Origin: Ralstonia sp. SET104
GTDB taxonomy: Bacteria; Pseudomonadota; Gammaproteobacteria; Burkholderiales; Burkholderiaceae
Direction of reading: 5' to 3'
Assembly: GCF_003851545.1 (NCBI RefSeq)
Contig: NZ_BHVX01000010.1
Span: 62,001-126,000, forward strand
DNA: 64,000 nucleotides
The position numbers were made by a program, and so were the translations under genes. The notes beneath the pieces were generated by a model. That model worked only from the letters and a program-made list of their open reading frames with translations. It ran no database searches and had not been told where the DNA came from. How positions within the stretch are numbered: the first letter of the stretch is position 1; every line of letters begins with the position of its first letter. Below, one piece after another: positions 26,877 to 36,866 of the stretch.

Positions 26877-29656
26877 CCACGCTTGCCGATCCGCCCGCCT
26901 TGCACGACGCGCGCCTTGTGGCACCGGTCGCCAGCCTTGCTGGCGTGAGCCTGCGCTACCGAAAGACGCTGGCGCTGGATGGTCTGACGCTCGACCTGCC
27001 TGCCGGCTGCATGGTCGGGCTGATCGGTCCGGACGGCGTGGGCAAGTCCAGCCTGCTGTCATTGGTGGCCGGCGCGCGGGCCCTGCAGGACGGCACCGTG
27101 CATGTGCTGGGCAGCAACATGGCCGATCGCCGTGCGCGCGCCGCGGTCGGCCCGCGCATCGCTTACATGCCGCAAGGGTTGGGGCGCAACCTGTACCCCA
27201 CGCTGTCGATCGAGGAGAACCTTCAGTTCTTCGGGCGCCTGTTCGGCCACGATGCTGCCGAGCGTCGCCGCCGCATTGATGCACTCACGGCCAGCACTGG
27301 CCTGCGGCCGTTCCTCTCGCGGCCTGCGGGCAAGCTGTCGGGCGGCATGAAACAGAAGCTGGCGTTGTGCTGCGCGCTCATCCATGATCCGGACCTGCTG
27401 ATCCTCGACGAGCCGACCACGGGCGTTGATCCGCTCTCGCGCAGGCAGTTTTGGGACTTGATTGCCCGTATTCGCGCTGGCCGCCCAGGCATGAGCGTGA
27501 TTGTGGCCACGGCGTACATGGAAGAGGCCGAACGTTTTGACTGGCTGGTCGCCATGGACGCGGGGCGGGTGCTTGCCACCGGCACACCAGCCGGCCTGCG
27601 CAGCCGCGCCGGTACCGATTCCCTTGAAGCCGCGTTCATTGCACTGCTGCCGCTGACGCGCCGGCAGGGGCATCAGGCCGTGGTGGTGCCGCCCTTGTTG
27701 GCCGCCGCAGAAGACGATGTGGCCGTGCAGGCGAACGGCCTGACCATGCGCTTTGGCGACTTTGTGGCGGTTGACCACGTCGACTTCCGTATCCGTCGCG
27801 GAGAGATCTTCGGTTTTCTCGGCTCCAACGGCTGCGGCAAATCGACCACCATGAAGATGCTCACCGGCCTGCTGCCTGCCAGCGAAGGTCAGGCGTGGTT
27901 GTTCGGCCATCCGGTCGACCCGAAAGACATCGACACACGCCGGCGCGTGGGCTACATGTCGCAGGCGTTCTCGCTGTATGGCGAACTCACCGTGCGACAG
28001 AACCTCGTGCTGCATGCGCGCCTGTTCCAGGTGCCCGAACTCGAGCTGCAGTCGCGTGTGGCTGAGATGCTGACCCGCTTCGGGCTCCAGGAGGTGTCCG
28101 ACAGCCTGCCCCAGAGCTTGCCGCTGGGCATGCGGCAGCGCCTGTCGCTGGCCGTGGCGATGGTGCACAAGCCTGAACTGCTGATCCTGGATGAGCCGAC
28201 CTCCGGTGTGGACCCGGTCGCGCGTGACATGTTCTGGCGCCTGATGATCGACCTCGCCCGGCGGGATCGCGTGACCATCTTCATCTCAACGCACTTCATG
28301 AACGAGGCCGAACGATGCGACCGCATCTCGCTCATGCATGCCGGCCGCGTGCTGGTGAGCGATGCGCCTGCGGCGCTGGTGCACGCGCGTGGCACACAGA
28401 CGCTGGAGCAGGCGTTCATTGCCTATCTGCAGGAGGCTGCCGAAGCGGCTGCGGGCGCCGACGAGGTTGCCGCACCGCTGCCGGCGCGCGCAGCCGAAGC
28501 CAACGCGCTGAGCGGAACGTCCGCCCACCGCCGCTTCAGTTTTGCGCGCGCATTGAGCTATTCGCACCGTGAGACGCTGGAACTGCGCCGCGACCGCGTG
28601 CGCGCCACGCTGGCGCTGCTGGGCACAGCCATCCTGATGTTCATCATCGGATACGGCATCAGCCTGGATGTGGAGAACCTGACCTACGCCGTGCTCGACC
28701 GCGACCAGACCGCGCTCTCGCGCGACTACACGCTCAATCTGGCGGGCTCGCGTTATTTCATCGAAAAACCTCCGATTCACGACTACGCTGAGCTGGACCG
28801 CCGCATGCGCAGCGGCGAGTTGTCGCTGGCGATTGAGATCCCGCCGGGCTTTGCGCGCGACGTGGAACGCGGCGCGGCCGTGCAGATCGGTGCCTGGGTG
28901 GATGGCGCCATGCCCACCCGCGCCGAAACCGTGCGCGGTTACGTGCAGGCCATCCACCAGCTCTGGCTGGCCGATGCGGCCGTGCACCGGCTGGGCATGC
29001 GGCTCACGCTGCCAAGTACCGTTGAAACGCGCTATCGCTACAACCCCGACGTGAAGAGCCTGCCCGCCATGGTGCCCGCTGTGATCCCAATGCTGCTGAT
29101 GATGATTCCCGCCATGCTGGCGGCGTTGTCGGTGGTGCGGGAAAAGGAGCTGGGCTCCATCATCAATTTTTACGTGACACCGGTGACGCGTGCGGAATTC
29201 GTGTTGGGCAAGCAGGTGCCATATATCGTGCTGGCCATGCTGAACTTTCTCTTGCTGGCGCTGCTGGCGGTGACGGTGTTCGGTGTGCCGATCAAGGGCA
29301 GCTTTGCGACGCTCGCATTGGGGGCGCTGATCTTCGTGACGTGCTCGACGGGTTTCGGGCTGTTTGCCTCCACCTTCACGCAAAGCCAGATCGCGGCCAT
29401 GTTCGTCACCATGATCGGCACGATCATTCCATGCGTGCAATTTGCCGGGCTGCTCAATCCTGTGTCGTCGCTGGAAGGGGCGGGTGCGCTGATCGGGCGC
29501 GTGTATCCGGCCACGCATTTCCTGACCATCAGCCGGGGCGTGTTCAGCAAGGCGCTGGATATGGGCGCGCTGGGCAGCGCATTCTGGCCGCTCCTGGCGG
29601 CGGTGCCGGTCATTCTGGGTGCCACATTGCTGATGCTGCGCAAGCAGGACCGGTAG
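26873..29656 (+). CDS. ABC exporter with two ATPase domains and a membrane domain (RbbA-like)
   Basis: A 927-residue fusion protein. The first ABC domain (about 20-240) has Walker [10 protein letters not shown] and signature LSGGMKQK; the second (about 285-510) has GSNGCGKST and a variant signature LPLGMRQR. The ABC-2 membrane domain follows, with one membrane segment near 590 and a cluster from about 730 to 920. E. coli RbbA has the same architecture. GTG 26873 overlaps the adaptor stop and gives the expected N-terminus. The substrate is unknown; location within a PHB/acetate operon hints at export of a fermentation-related or membrane-active compound. Confidence 0.9.
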   Translation: MTTLADPPALHDARLVAPVASLAGVSLRYRKTLALDGLTLDLPAGCMVGLIGPDGVGKSSLLSLVAGARALQDGTVHVLGSNMADRRARAAVGPRIAYMPQGLGRNLYPTLSIEENLQFFGRLFGHDAAERRRRIDALTASTGLRPFLSRPAGKLSGGMKQKLALCCALIHDPDLLILDEPTTGVDPLSRRQFWDLIARIRAGRPGMSVIVATAYMEEAERFDWLVAMDAGRVLATGTPAGLRSRAGTDSLEAAFIALLPLTRRQGHQAVVVPPLLAAAEDDVAVQANGLTMRFGDFVAVDHVDFRIRRGEIFGFLGSNGCGKSTTMKMLTGLLPASEGQAWLFGHPVDPKDIDTRRRVGYMSQAFSLYGELTVRQNLVLHARLFQVPELELQSRVAEMLTRFGLQEVSDSLPQSLPLGMRQRLSLAVAMVHKPELLILDEPTSGVDPVARDMFWRLMIDLARRDRVTIFISTHFMNEAERCDRISLMHAGRVLVSDAPAALVHARGTQTLEQAFIAYLQEAAEAAAGADEVAAPLPARAAEANALSGTSAHRRFSFARALSYSHRETLELRRDRVRATLALLGTAILMFIIGYGISLDVENLTYAVLDRDQTALSRDYTLNLAGSRYFIEKPPIHDYAELDRRMRSGELSLAIEIPPGFARDVERGAAVQIGAWVDGAMPTRAETVRGYVQAIHQLWLADAAVHRLGMRLTLPSTVETRYRYNPDVKSLPAMVPAVIPMLLMMIPAMLAALSVVREKELGSIINFYVTPVTRAEFVLGKQVPYIVLAMLNFLLLALLAVTVFGVPIKGSFATLALGALIFVTCSTGFGLFASTFTQSQIAAMFVTMIGTIIPCVQFAGLLNPVSSLEGAGALIGRVYPATHFLTISRGVFSKALDMGALGSAFWPLLAAVPVILGATLLMLRKQDR

Positions 29657-29668
29657 GAGCACCACGCC

Positions 29669-30820
29669 ATGCCAAGCCTTCTGACCGATCGCCGCACCGC
29701 TCGCCTGAGCAACATCTTCCGGCTGGGCATCAAGGAATTGCGAAGCCTGTTGCGCGACCCGATGATGATGGTGCTGATCGTCTACACCTTCACGCTGTCG
29801 ATCTACGTGGCGGCCACCGCCATGCCCGAGAGCCTGCACAATGCCTCGATCGCCATCGTCGATGAAGACAGCTCGCCGCTGTCAGCGCGCATTGTCTCGA
29901 GCTTCTATCCGCCGCATTTCCGCACACCGGCGCTCATTCCGCTCACCGAGGTGGACCCGGGCATGGACAGCGGCCGCTACACATTCGTGCTCGATATTCC
30001 GCCCGATTTCCAGCGTGACGTGCTTGCCGGGCGCGCTCCGTCAATCCAGCTCAACATTGACGCCACGCGCATGAGCCAGGCCTTTACCGGCAACGGCTAC
30101 ATCCAGCAAATCGTCTCGGGCGAGGTGAACGCGTTCCTGCAGCGTCACCGCGCCGCGCCCGCCACGCCGGTCGATCTGGTGCTGCGCACGCGCTTCAACC
30201 CCAATCTGGAACAGACGTGGTTCGGCTCGTTGATGGAGATCATTAACAACGTGACCATGCTGTCGATCATCCTGACCGGCGCCGCACTGATCCGCGAACG
30301 CGAGCACGGCACGATCGAGCATCTGCTGGTGATGCCTGTCACGCCGTTCGAGATCATGATGTCCAAGGTCTGGTCGATGGGGCTGGTGGTGGTGCTGGCC
30401 GCGCTGGTAGCACTGGTGTGCGTGGTGCAGGGCGCGCTGCATGTACCGATCGAGGGCTCGATCCTGCTGTTCATGCTGGTGACCACGCTGCATCTTTTTG
30501 CCACAACCTCCATGGGGATCTTTCTTGCCACGGTGGCGCGGTCCATGCCGCAGTTCGGCATGCTGTTGGTTCTGGTGCTGCTGCCGCTGGAGTTGCTCTC
30601 GGGCGGTACCACCCCGCGCGAGAGCATGCCCACTGTGGTGCAGTACATCATGTTCGCCGCGCCGACCACGCAATTTGTCTCGGCGTCGCAAGCCATTCTG
30701 TACCGGGGTGCGGGGCTGGGGGTCGTGTGGCCGCAGTGTCTGGCCATCTGCGTAATCGGCGCCGTGCTGTTTGTCGCATCACTGACGCGCTTTCGCCAAA
30801 CCATCAGCCAGATGGCTTAA
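29669..30820 (+). CDS. ABC-2 type permease (YhhJ-like)
   Basis: A 383-residue inner-membrane permease. One N-terminal membrane segment (about 30-50), a periplasmic domain (about 55-190), and five more segments from about 200 to 375 match the ABC-2 exporter layout; EREHGTIEHLLVMPVTPFEIM is the conserved cytosolic coupling block. It pairs with the membrane half of the preceding RbbA-like protein. It follows that gene by 12 bases and is followed by the phasin gene after nine. Confidence 0.9.
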   Translation: MPSLLTDRRTARLSNIFRLGIKELRSLLRDPMMMVLIVYTFTLSIYVAATAMPESLHNASIAIVDEDSSPLSARIVSSFYPPHFRTPALIPLTEVDPGMDSGRYTFVLDIPPDFQRDVLAGRAPSIQLNIDATRMSQAFTGNGYIQQIVSGEVNAFLQRHRAAPATPVDLVLRTRFNPNLEQTWFGSLMEIINNVTMLSIILTGAALIREREHGTIEHLLVMPVTPFEIMMSKVWSMGLVVVLAALVALVCVVQGALHVPIEGSILLFMLVTTLHLFATTSMGIFLATVARSMPQFGMLLVLVLLPLELLSGGTTPRESMPTVVQYIMFAAPTTQFVSASQAILYRGAGLGVVWPQCLAICVIGAVLFVASLTRFRQTISQMA

Positions 30821-30829
30821 GGAGCCAAT

Positions 30830-31336
30830 ATGGATACATCCGCCAACCTTCCTCTCGCGCTCCAAAAGGCGCACCTCGCATGTGGCCTGCAGACGTTGGG
30901 TTTGCTCAAGGCAGCGCGGCAGCGCTGGTATGAACTGGGTGCCGAGCTGCTGGCCGAAGACGTTGCCCGCACGGAGTCTGCACTGGCTGCGCTGCAAAGC
31001 GTTGAAGACTGGAACGCGTTTGCAGCATTGCTGCCCAATGCATTCTGGCAGACCAATCAGCGTGCCGTGCAGGTGCTGCAGGGTGTGCTGCAGACGGCTA
31101 TCTCGAACCAATCGAGCCTGGTGGCAGATTCTCAGCGCGTCATGCTGGAATGGCAGCAGGCTTGCGTACGCGCACTGAGCACGGCGGGCAATGCCATGCC
31201 GGTGCACACGGCGCTGCAGGGCATGCTGTCGGCGTTGGGCGCGCAGGGCGACACATTCATCCGCTCCGCATTCGTGCAGCCAAACCTTGTGCCTGCGCCC
31301 GGCAAGAGCAACGGTCAACTTCACAAAGCTTCCTGA
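30830..31336 (+). CDS. phasin-family PHB granule protein
   Basis: A 168-residue amphipathic helical protein of the phasin 2 type that coats PHB granules. Visible features are LGLLKAARQRWYELGAELLAEDVARTE, many Ala/Gln/Leu heptads and no signal peptide. The ribosome site is GGAG eight bases before ATG. Its place in an operon led by phaC supports the assignment; similarity to PhaP1 is only moderate. Confidence 0.8.
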   Translation: MDTSANLPLALQKAHLACGLQTLGLLKAARQRWYELGAELLAEDVARTESALAALQSVEDWNAFAALLPNAFWQTNQRAVQVLQGVLQTAISNQSSLVADSQRVMLEWQQACVRALSTAGNAMPVHTALQGMLSALGAQGDTFIRSAFVQPNLVPAPGKSNGQLHKAS

Positions 31337-31345
31337 CGAACACGC

Positions 31346-32791
31346 ATGGGCCCCGATCATTTGCCTGCACCGCCGGCGTTGCTGCCGGCCGGTGATCTGA
31401 GCGTGGTGCGCAATCGCACCTTTGACGAAATCGCCATTGGCGACACTGCCGCCATGCTGCGCACGCTAACGGCGGAAGATATCCAGCTCTTTGCGGTGCT
31501 GTCGGGGGACGTCAACCCGCAGCATCTGGACCCGGAATTTGCGGCATCCACGCGCTTTCATGGCGTGATTGCGCACGGCATGCTGGGCGGTGCACTGATT
31601 TCCGCTTTGCTTGGGACCCGGTTGCCGGGGCCGGGAACGATCTACCTTGGGCAGACGCTGCAATTCCTTGCACCGGTGCGCGTTGGCGACACCTTGACGA
31701 TCCGCGTGACGGTGGTCAGCAAGGAGGAGGAAAAAAAGCGGCTCAAGCTGGCATGTACTTGCACAAATGACAGCGGCACGGTCGCCATCACGGGGGAGGC
31801 CGAAGTCATCGCGCCCACCGAACGGATTGAGCGTGCGCGTACCACGCTGCCTGATGTGCGTATTACCACCAGCGGTGACGGCATCCACCGGCTGCTCGAC
31901 CATGTGCGCCCCCTTGGGGCGATCCGTATGGCTGTGGTTCACCCGTGCGATGCGCTGAGCCTGTCTGCCGTGATGGACGCGCGCACTGAAGGCCTCATCG
32001 TGCCCTGTCTGGTCGCACCCCGTGCCAAGTTGATGCGCATAGCCGCCGAGGCCGGCCTGGACCTCAGCGACATGGAAATCGAAGATGTGCCGCACAGCAG
32101 CGCTGCTGCCAGCCGCGCAGTGGAGCTTGTCACGCAGGGCAGGGCAGAAGCGCTCATGAAGGGCAGCCTGCATACCGACGAGCTGATGGCGGCGGTGGTG
32201 TGCGCGGAGTCAGGGCTGCGTACCAAACGTCGGATCAGTCATTGCTTTTTGATGCAGTCGCCAGCGTATCCGCGGCCGTTTATCGTCACGGATGCTGCCA
32301 TCAACATCGCACCGACCCTGGAGCAAAAGGCGGACATCATCCGCAACGCCATCGATCTGGCCCATGCGATTGGCGTTGAACGGCCTCGGGTGGCGATTCT
32401 TGCAGCGGTCGAGACCGTGAACCCGCGTATGCCCGCCACGCTCGATGCGGCCGCGCTGTGCAAGATGGCAGACCGCGGCCAGATTGAGGGCGGTGTGCTG
32501 GACGGGCCACTGGCTTTCGATAACGCGGTATCAGCCGCCGCAGCGCGCATCAAGGGCATTGTTTCGGAAGTGGCAGGGCAGGCCGATGTGCTGGTGGTGC
32601 CCGATTTGGAAAGCGGCAACATGCTCGCCAAACAGTTGGAATACCTGGGTGGGGCCGCCAGCGCGGGCATTGTGCTCGGCGCCCGCGTGCCCATTGTTTT
32701 GACCAGCCGCGCTGACTCGCGCGAATCGCGCATCGCGTCGTGCGCCATTGCCACGTTGCTGGCTCACCGCTACCGCAACTTACCCCCATGA
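31346..32791 (+). CDS. bifunctional MaoC-like hydratase / phosphate acetyltransferase
   Basis: A 481-residue two-domain protein. The N-terminal half (about 20-155) is a MaoC/R-hydratase hot-dog domain with FAVLSGDVNPQHLDPEFAASTRFHGVIAHGML, including the catalytic Asp and His. The C-terminal half (about 165-478) is a phosphate acetyl/butyryltransferase with GRAEALMKGSLHTDEL, FIVTDAAINIAPTLEQK and LVVPDLESGNMLAKQLEY. Such fusions are known in beta-proteobacteria. It could supply (R)-hydroxyacyl-CoA to PhaC and acyl-phosphate to the acetate kinase whose start overlaps its stop. Chain-length preference is not visible. Confidence 0.9.
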   Translation: MGPDHLPAPPALLPAGDLSVVRNRTFDEIAIGDTAAMLRTLTAEDIQLFAVLSGDVNPQHLDPEFAASTRFHGVIAHGMLGGALISALLGTRLPGPGTIYLGQTLQFLAPVRVGDTLTIRVTVVSKEEEKKRLKLACTCTNDSGTVAITGEAEVIAPTERIERARTTLPDVRITTSGDGIHRLLDHVRPLGAIRMAVVHPCDALSLSAVMDARTEGLIVPCLVAPRAKLMRIAAEAGLDLSDMEIEDVPHSSAAASRAVELVTQGRAEALMKGSLHTDELMAAVVCAESGLRTKRRISHCFLMQSPAYPRPFIVTDAAINIAPTLEQKADIIRNAIDLAHAIGVERPRVAILAAVETVNPRMPATLDAAALCKMADRGQIEGGVLDGPLAFDNAVSAAAARIKGIVSEVAGQADVLVVPDLESGNMLAKQLEYLGGAASAGIVLGARVPIVLTSRADSRESRIASCAIATLLAHRYRNLPP

Positions 32792-33966
32792 ACGATTGCA
32801 TCGCCGTACTGAACTGCGGCTCGTCGAGCATCAAGTTTGCGTTGTTCGATGCCACCCTGCATCCATTGCCGCGCACGCCCATGTGGAGCGGGAAAGTGGA
32901 GGGCATCGGCACTGACCACCCCACGGCGACAGCGGCTAGCGCGCCGACGCAGGCGCTGGAGCTTGACGCTGCGCAGCCGTATCACGCGGCGCTCATGCAC
33001 ATTCGCCAGCGTGTCGAGCAAAGGCTGGGCGGCCGTCGGCTGCTGGCCGTGGCACATCGGGTCGTGCACGGCGGCTCCAAGTATTTCGCGCCGGTACGTG
33101 TGAACGCGGAGGTGCTTTCCGATCTACGCAGCTACATTCCGCTGGCGCCGCTGCATCAACCGTTTGCACTGGAGGCCATCGAGGCGCTTCTGTCGAGCTT
33201 GCCTGACGTGCCGCAGGTGGCCTGCTTCGATACGGCGTTCCACAGCACGCTGCCACAGGTCGAGACGATGCTGCCACTGCCCTACGCCGCATGGGAGCGT
33301 GGTCTGCGGCGTTATGGCTTTCATGGGTTGTCGTACGAATACATGTCGATTGCTTTGCCGCAACGGCACGGCGATATCGCCCTGGGGCGCACCATCGTCG
33401 CGCACCTGGGCAGCGGTGCCAGCCTGTGTGCAATGCATGGGCTGAAGAGCGTGGCTACAACCATGGGGTTTTCCGCGCTGGATGGCCTGATGATGGGAAC
33501 GCGGTGCGGCTCGCTTGATCCGGGTGCGGTGCTCTACATGATGGAGACGGAGCATCTTTCCCCCGCACAGGTCGGCAACGTGCTGTATCACGAATCGGGG
33601 CTGCTGGGCGTGTCAGGGTTGTCTTCCGACCCGCGCGATCTGATTGCGCACGAGGCCGACAACCCGCGGGCAAAGGCAGCGCTGGCGCTATACGTGCGCC
33701 GGATTGTGCGTGAGATCGGCGCCCTGGTGGCGGTGCTCGGTGGCCTGGATTTTTTGGTGTTTACGGCAGGTATTGGTGAACACAACGCCGTACTGCGCGA
33801 ACGCGTTGTGGGCGCACTCGGTTATTTGGGCGCTGCACTGGATGACGCGGCCAACCAGGCGCATGCAGCAATCATTTCCAGTTCAGCGAGCGGGATTCGC
33901 GTGGCGGTAGAGCCGACAAATGAGGAATGGGTGGCAGCACGGCACGTGATTCAGCGCAATCTGTAG
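32788..33966 (+). CDS. ackA: acetate kinase
   Basis: A 392-residue cytosolic kinase interconverting acetyl phosphate + ADP and acetate + ATP. N-terminal VLNCGSSSIKFALFD, catalytic FHGLSYEY, HLGSGASLCAM and VFTAGIGEHNAVLRERV are all family signatures. ATG 32788 overlaps the MaoC-Pta stop, giving a coupled Pta-AckA pair for substrate-level ATP formation, useful when respiration is limited. It is the last gene of the run from phaC. A short GTCACG/CGTGAC hairpin follows but without a T-tract. Confidence 0.96.
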   Translation: MNDCIAVLNCGSSSIKFALFDATLHPLPRTPMWSGKVEGIGTDHPTATAASAPTQALELDAAQPYHAALMHIRQRVEQRLGGRRLLAVAHRVVHGGSKYFAPVRVNAEVLSDLRSYIPLAPLHQPFALEAIEALLSSLPDVPQVACFDTAFHSTLPQVETMLPLPYAAWERGLRRYGFHGLSYEYMSIALPQRHGDIALGRTIVAHLGSGASLCAMHGLKSVATTMGFSALDGLMMGTRCGSLDPGAVLYMMETEHLSPAQVGNVLYHESGLLGVSGLSSDPRDLIAHEADNPRAKAALALYVRRIVREIGALVAVLGGLDFLVFTAGIGEHNAVLRERVVGALGYLGAALDDAANQAHAAIISSSASGIRVAVEPTNEEWVAARHVIQRNL

Positions 33967-34063
33967 GGCGGTCACGCTCGTGACGTGCTGTGCGGGGGTG
34001 TGCAGAAATCGCCCAGAACCATGCAGCATCGATCTGAGCCCCACAGGGGCTCGCATCGTTGAC

Positions 34064-34082
34064 TCTTATATAAGATATAAGA
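34064..34082. promoter_or_regulatory. operator-like palindromic repeat upstream of acnB
   Basis: TCTTATATAAGATATAAGA contains the perfect palindrome CTTATATAAG plus a third overlapping half-site, directly upstream of the acnB -35 element. AT-rich sites of this form are seen ahead of TCA-cycle genes in related bacteria and would suit a GntR-type dimer; the regulator is inferred, not identified. Confidence 0.5.
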
Positions 34083-34085
34083 CAT

Positions 34086-34115
34086 TTGACCGCGTGGGGG
34101 TATTGCGATTAGAAT
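34086..34115 (+). promoter_or_regulatory. sigma-70 promoter of acnB
   Basis: -35 TTGACC (34086-34091), 18-base spacer, -10 TAGAAT (34110-34115); five of six bases match at each element. A start near 34122 leaves a leader of about 70 bases. The rest of 33967-34192 has no gene. Confidence 0.7.
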
Positions 34116-34192
34116 CGCGCCCAAGCGGCGCCCGGAACAGCTTCGGGCGCCTGAAAAGACTTCCCCGGTAACGTCATCTCAGCAGGTCTCCC

Positions 34193-36778
34193 ATGCTTGA
34201 AAACTTTCGCGCTCACGTGGCCGCCCGCGCCGCGCTCGGTATTCCTCCCCTGCCGCTGACGGCTCAGCAAACCGCCGAACTGGTGGAGCTGCTGACGAAC
34301 CCGCCCGCAGGCGAAGAGCAGACCCTGCTCGACCTGATCACTCACCGCGTGCCTGCTGGCGTGGACGAAGCCGCCCGCGTGAAGGCCGGCTTCCTGGCCG
34401 CCGTGGCCAAGGGCGAAACCGCCTGCCCGCTGATCTCGCGCCAGCGCGCCACCGAGCTGCTCGGCACGATGCTGGGCGGCTATAACATCGCCCCGCTGAT
34501 CGAGCTGCTGTCGGATGACGCCGTGGCCGCCGTGGCTGCCGATGCGCTGAAGAAAACCCTGTTGATGTTCGACCAGTTCCATGACGTGAAGGAACTCGCC
34601 GACAAGGGCAACGTGCACGCAAAGGCCGTGCTGCAAAGCTGGGCCGACGCCGAGTGGTTCACCAGTCGTCCGGAAGTGCCGGAAAGCCTGACCATTACCG
34701 TGTTCAAGGTCACGGGCGAAACCAACACCGATGACCTGTCGCCGGCCCCGGACGCCACCACCCGCCCGGACATTCCGATGCACGCACTGGCGATGCTGAA
34801 GAACGCGCGCCCTGGCATCACGCCCGAAGAAGACGGCAAGCGCGGCCCGGTCAAGTTCATCGAATCACTGAAGGAAAAGGGCCACCTGGTTGCGTACGTG
34901 GGCGACGTGGTCGGCACCGGCTCCTCGCGCAAGTCGGCCACCAACTCTGTGCTGTGGTTCACGGGCGAAGATATCCCGTTCGTCCCGAACAAGCGTTTCG
35001 GCGGCGTGTGCCTGGGCGGCAAGATCGCCCCGATCTTCTACAACACGATGGAAGACGCCGGTGCGCTGCCAATTGAGCTCGACGTGTCGCAGATGGAAAT
35101 GGGCGACGTGGTCGAACTGCGCCCGTACGAAGGCAAGGCGCTGAAGAACGGCGCCGTGATCGCCGAATTCCAGGTCAAGTCCGACGTGCTGTTTGACGAA
35201 GTGCGCGCCGGCGGCCGCATTCCGCTGATCATCGGCCGCGGCCTGACCGCCAAGGCGCGTGAAGCGCTGGGCCTTGCACCGTCCACGCTGTTCCGCCTGC
35301 CACATCAGCCGGCCAACAGCGGCAAGGGTTTCTCGCTGGCCCAGAAGATGGTCGGCCGCGCGTGCGGTCTGCCGGAAGGCCAGGGCGTGCGCCCGGGCAC
35401 GTACTGCGAACCGAAGATGACCTCGGTCGGCTCGCAAGACACCACGGGCCCGATGACCCGCGACGAATTGAAGGACCTCGCTTGCCTCGGCTTCTCGGCC
35501 GACCTCGTGATGCAGTCGTTCTGCCACACGGCCGCGTATCCGAAGCCGGTGGACGTGAAAACGCACCAGACGCTGCCGAACTTCATCAGCAACCGTGGCG
35601 GCATTGCGCTGCGCCCCGGCGATGGCGTGATCCACTCGTGGCTCAACCGCATGCTGCTGCCCGACACCGTCGGCACCGGCGGGGATTCGCACACGCGCTT
35701 CCCGATCGGCATCAGCTTCCCGGCAGGCTCGGGCCTGGTCGCGTTCGCGGCCGCCACTGGCACGATGCCGCTGGACATGCCGGAGTCCGTGCTGGTCCGC
35801 TTCAAGGGCAAGATGCAGCCGGGCGTCACGCTGCGTGACCTCGTCAACGCGATCCCGCTGTACGCGATCAAGCAGGGCATGCTGACGGTCGCCAAGCAAG
35901 GCAAGAAGAACATCTTCTCCGGCCGCATTCTCGAAATCGAAGGTCTGCCCGACCTGAAGGTCGAGCAGGCGTTTGAATTGTCGGATGCGTCTGCCGAGCG
36001 CTCGGCCGCCGGTTGCACGGTCCACCTGAACAAGGAACCGATCATCGAGTACCTGAACAGCAACATCACGCTGCTGAAGTGGATGATTGCCCAGGGCTAT
36101 CAGGACCCGCGCAGCCTGCAGCGCCGTATCGCGGCGATGGAGCAGTGGCTGGCCGACCCGCAACTGCTGCAACCGGATGCCGACGCCGAATACGCGGCCG
36201 TCATCGAGATCGACCTGGCCGATATCCACGAACCCATCGTGGCCTGCCCGAACGACCCGGACGACGTGAAGACGCTGTCTGACGTTGCAGGCGCGACGAT
36301 CGATGAAGTGTTCATCGGCTCGTGCATGACCAACATTGGTCACTTCCGTGCCGCGTCGAAGCTGCTCGAAGGCAAGCGCGACATTCCGGTCAAGCTGTGG
36401 GTCGCACCGCCCACCAAGATGGACCAGAAGCAACTGACGGAAGAAGGCCATTACGGCGTGTTCGGCACGGCCGGTGCGCGCACCGAAATGCCGGGCTGCT
36501 CGCTGTGCATGGGCAACCAGGCACAAGTGCGCGAAGGCGCGACGGTCATGTCGACGTCGACCCGCAACTTCCCGAACCGTCTGGGCAAGAACACGAACGT
36601 GTACCTGGGCTCGGCAGAACTGGCGGCGATCTGCTCGCGCTTGGGCAAGATCCCGAGCAAGGACGAGTACATGGCCGATATGGGCGTGCTCAGTGCCAAC
36701 GGCGACCAGATCTACAAGTACATGAACTTCGATCAGATCGAGGACTTCAAGGAAGTGGCCGACACCGTGAAGATGTAA
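34193..36778 (+). CDS. acnB: aconitate hydratase B
   Basis: An 861-residue [4Fe-4S] TCA-cycle enzyme isomerising citrate and isocitrate. The AcnB order is seen: N-terminal HEAT-like helical domain (1-160), swivel domain (about 165-380) and catalytic core. Cluster ligands are in [13 protein letters not shown] (Cys near 709) and [11 protein letters not shown] (two Cys near 770). Length matches AcnB, not AcnA. It is a single-gene unit with its own promoter, an upstream palindrome and a strong terminator, which an IS has since invaded. Codon choice is strongly biased (CTG, GGC, AAG), consistent with high expression. Confidence 0.97.
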   Translation: MLENFRAHVAARAALGIPPLPLTAQQTAELVELLTNPPAGEEQTLLDLITHRVPAGVDEAARVKAGFLAAVAKGETACPLISRQRATELLGTMLGGYNIAPLIELLSDDAVAAVAADALKKTLLMFDQFHDVKELADKGNVHAKAVLQSWADAEWFTSRPEVPESLTITVFKVTGETNTDDLSPAPDATTRPDIPMHALAMLKNARPGITPEEDGKRGPVKFIESLKEKGHLVAYVGDVVGTGSSRKSATNSVLWFTGEDIPFVPNKRFGGVCLGGKIAPIFYNTMEDAGALPIELDVSQMEMGDVVELRPYEGKALKNGAVIAEFQVKSDVLFDEVRAGGRIPLIIGRGLTAKAREALGLAPSTLFRLPHQPANSGKGFSLAQKMVGRACGLPEGQGVRPGTYCEPKMTSVGSQDTTGPMTRDELKDLACLGFSADLVMQSFCHTAAYPKPVDVKTHQTLPNFISNRGGIALRPGDGVIHSWLNRMLLPDTVGTGGDSHTRFPIGISFPAGSGLVAFAAATGTMPLDMPESVLVRFKGKMQPGVTLRDLVNAIPLYAIKQGMLTVAKQGKKNIFSGRILEIEGLPDLKVEQAFELSDASAERSAAGCTVHLNKEPIIEYLNSNITLLKWMIAQGYQDPRSLQRRIAAMEQWLADPQLLQPDADAEYAAVIEIDLADIHEPIVACPNDPDDVKTLSDVAGATIDEVFIGSCMTNIGHFRAASKLLEGKRDIPVKLWVAPPTKMDQKQLTEEGHYGVFGTAGARTEMPGCSLCMGNQAQVREGATVMSTSTRNFPNRLGKNTNVYLGSAELAAICSRLGKIPSKDEYMADMGVLSANGDQIYKYMNFDQIEDFKEVADTVKM

Positions 36779-36791
36779 GTGCGTTGTCGCG

Positions 36792-36866
36792 GCTACGGCG
36801 GGTTGTTTTTGCCGTAGCGGTATGAAAAAGGCGCCGTCGGCTGAATGCCTGCGGCGCCTTTTTTTT
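36792..36866 (+). terminator. acnB terminator (two hairpins, second with T-tract)
   Basis: First hairpin GCTACGGC/GCCGTAGC at 36792-36818. Second hairpin GGCGCCG (36830-36836) with CGGCGCC (36852-36858), followed by eight T at 36859-36866, a textbook intrinsic terminator. The ISL3 element starts immediately after these T residues. Confidence 0.85.
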
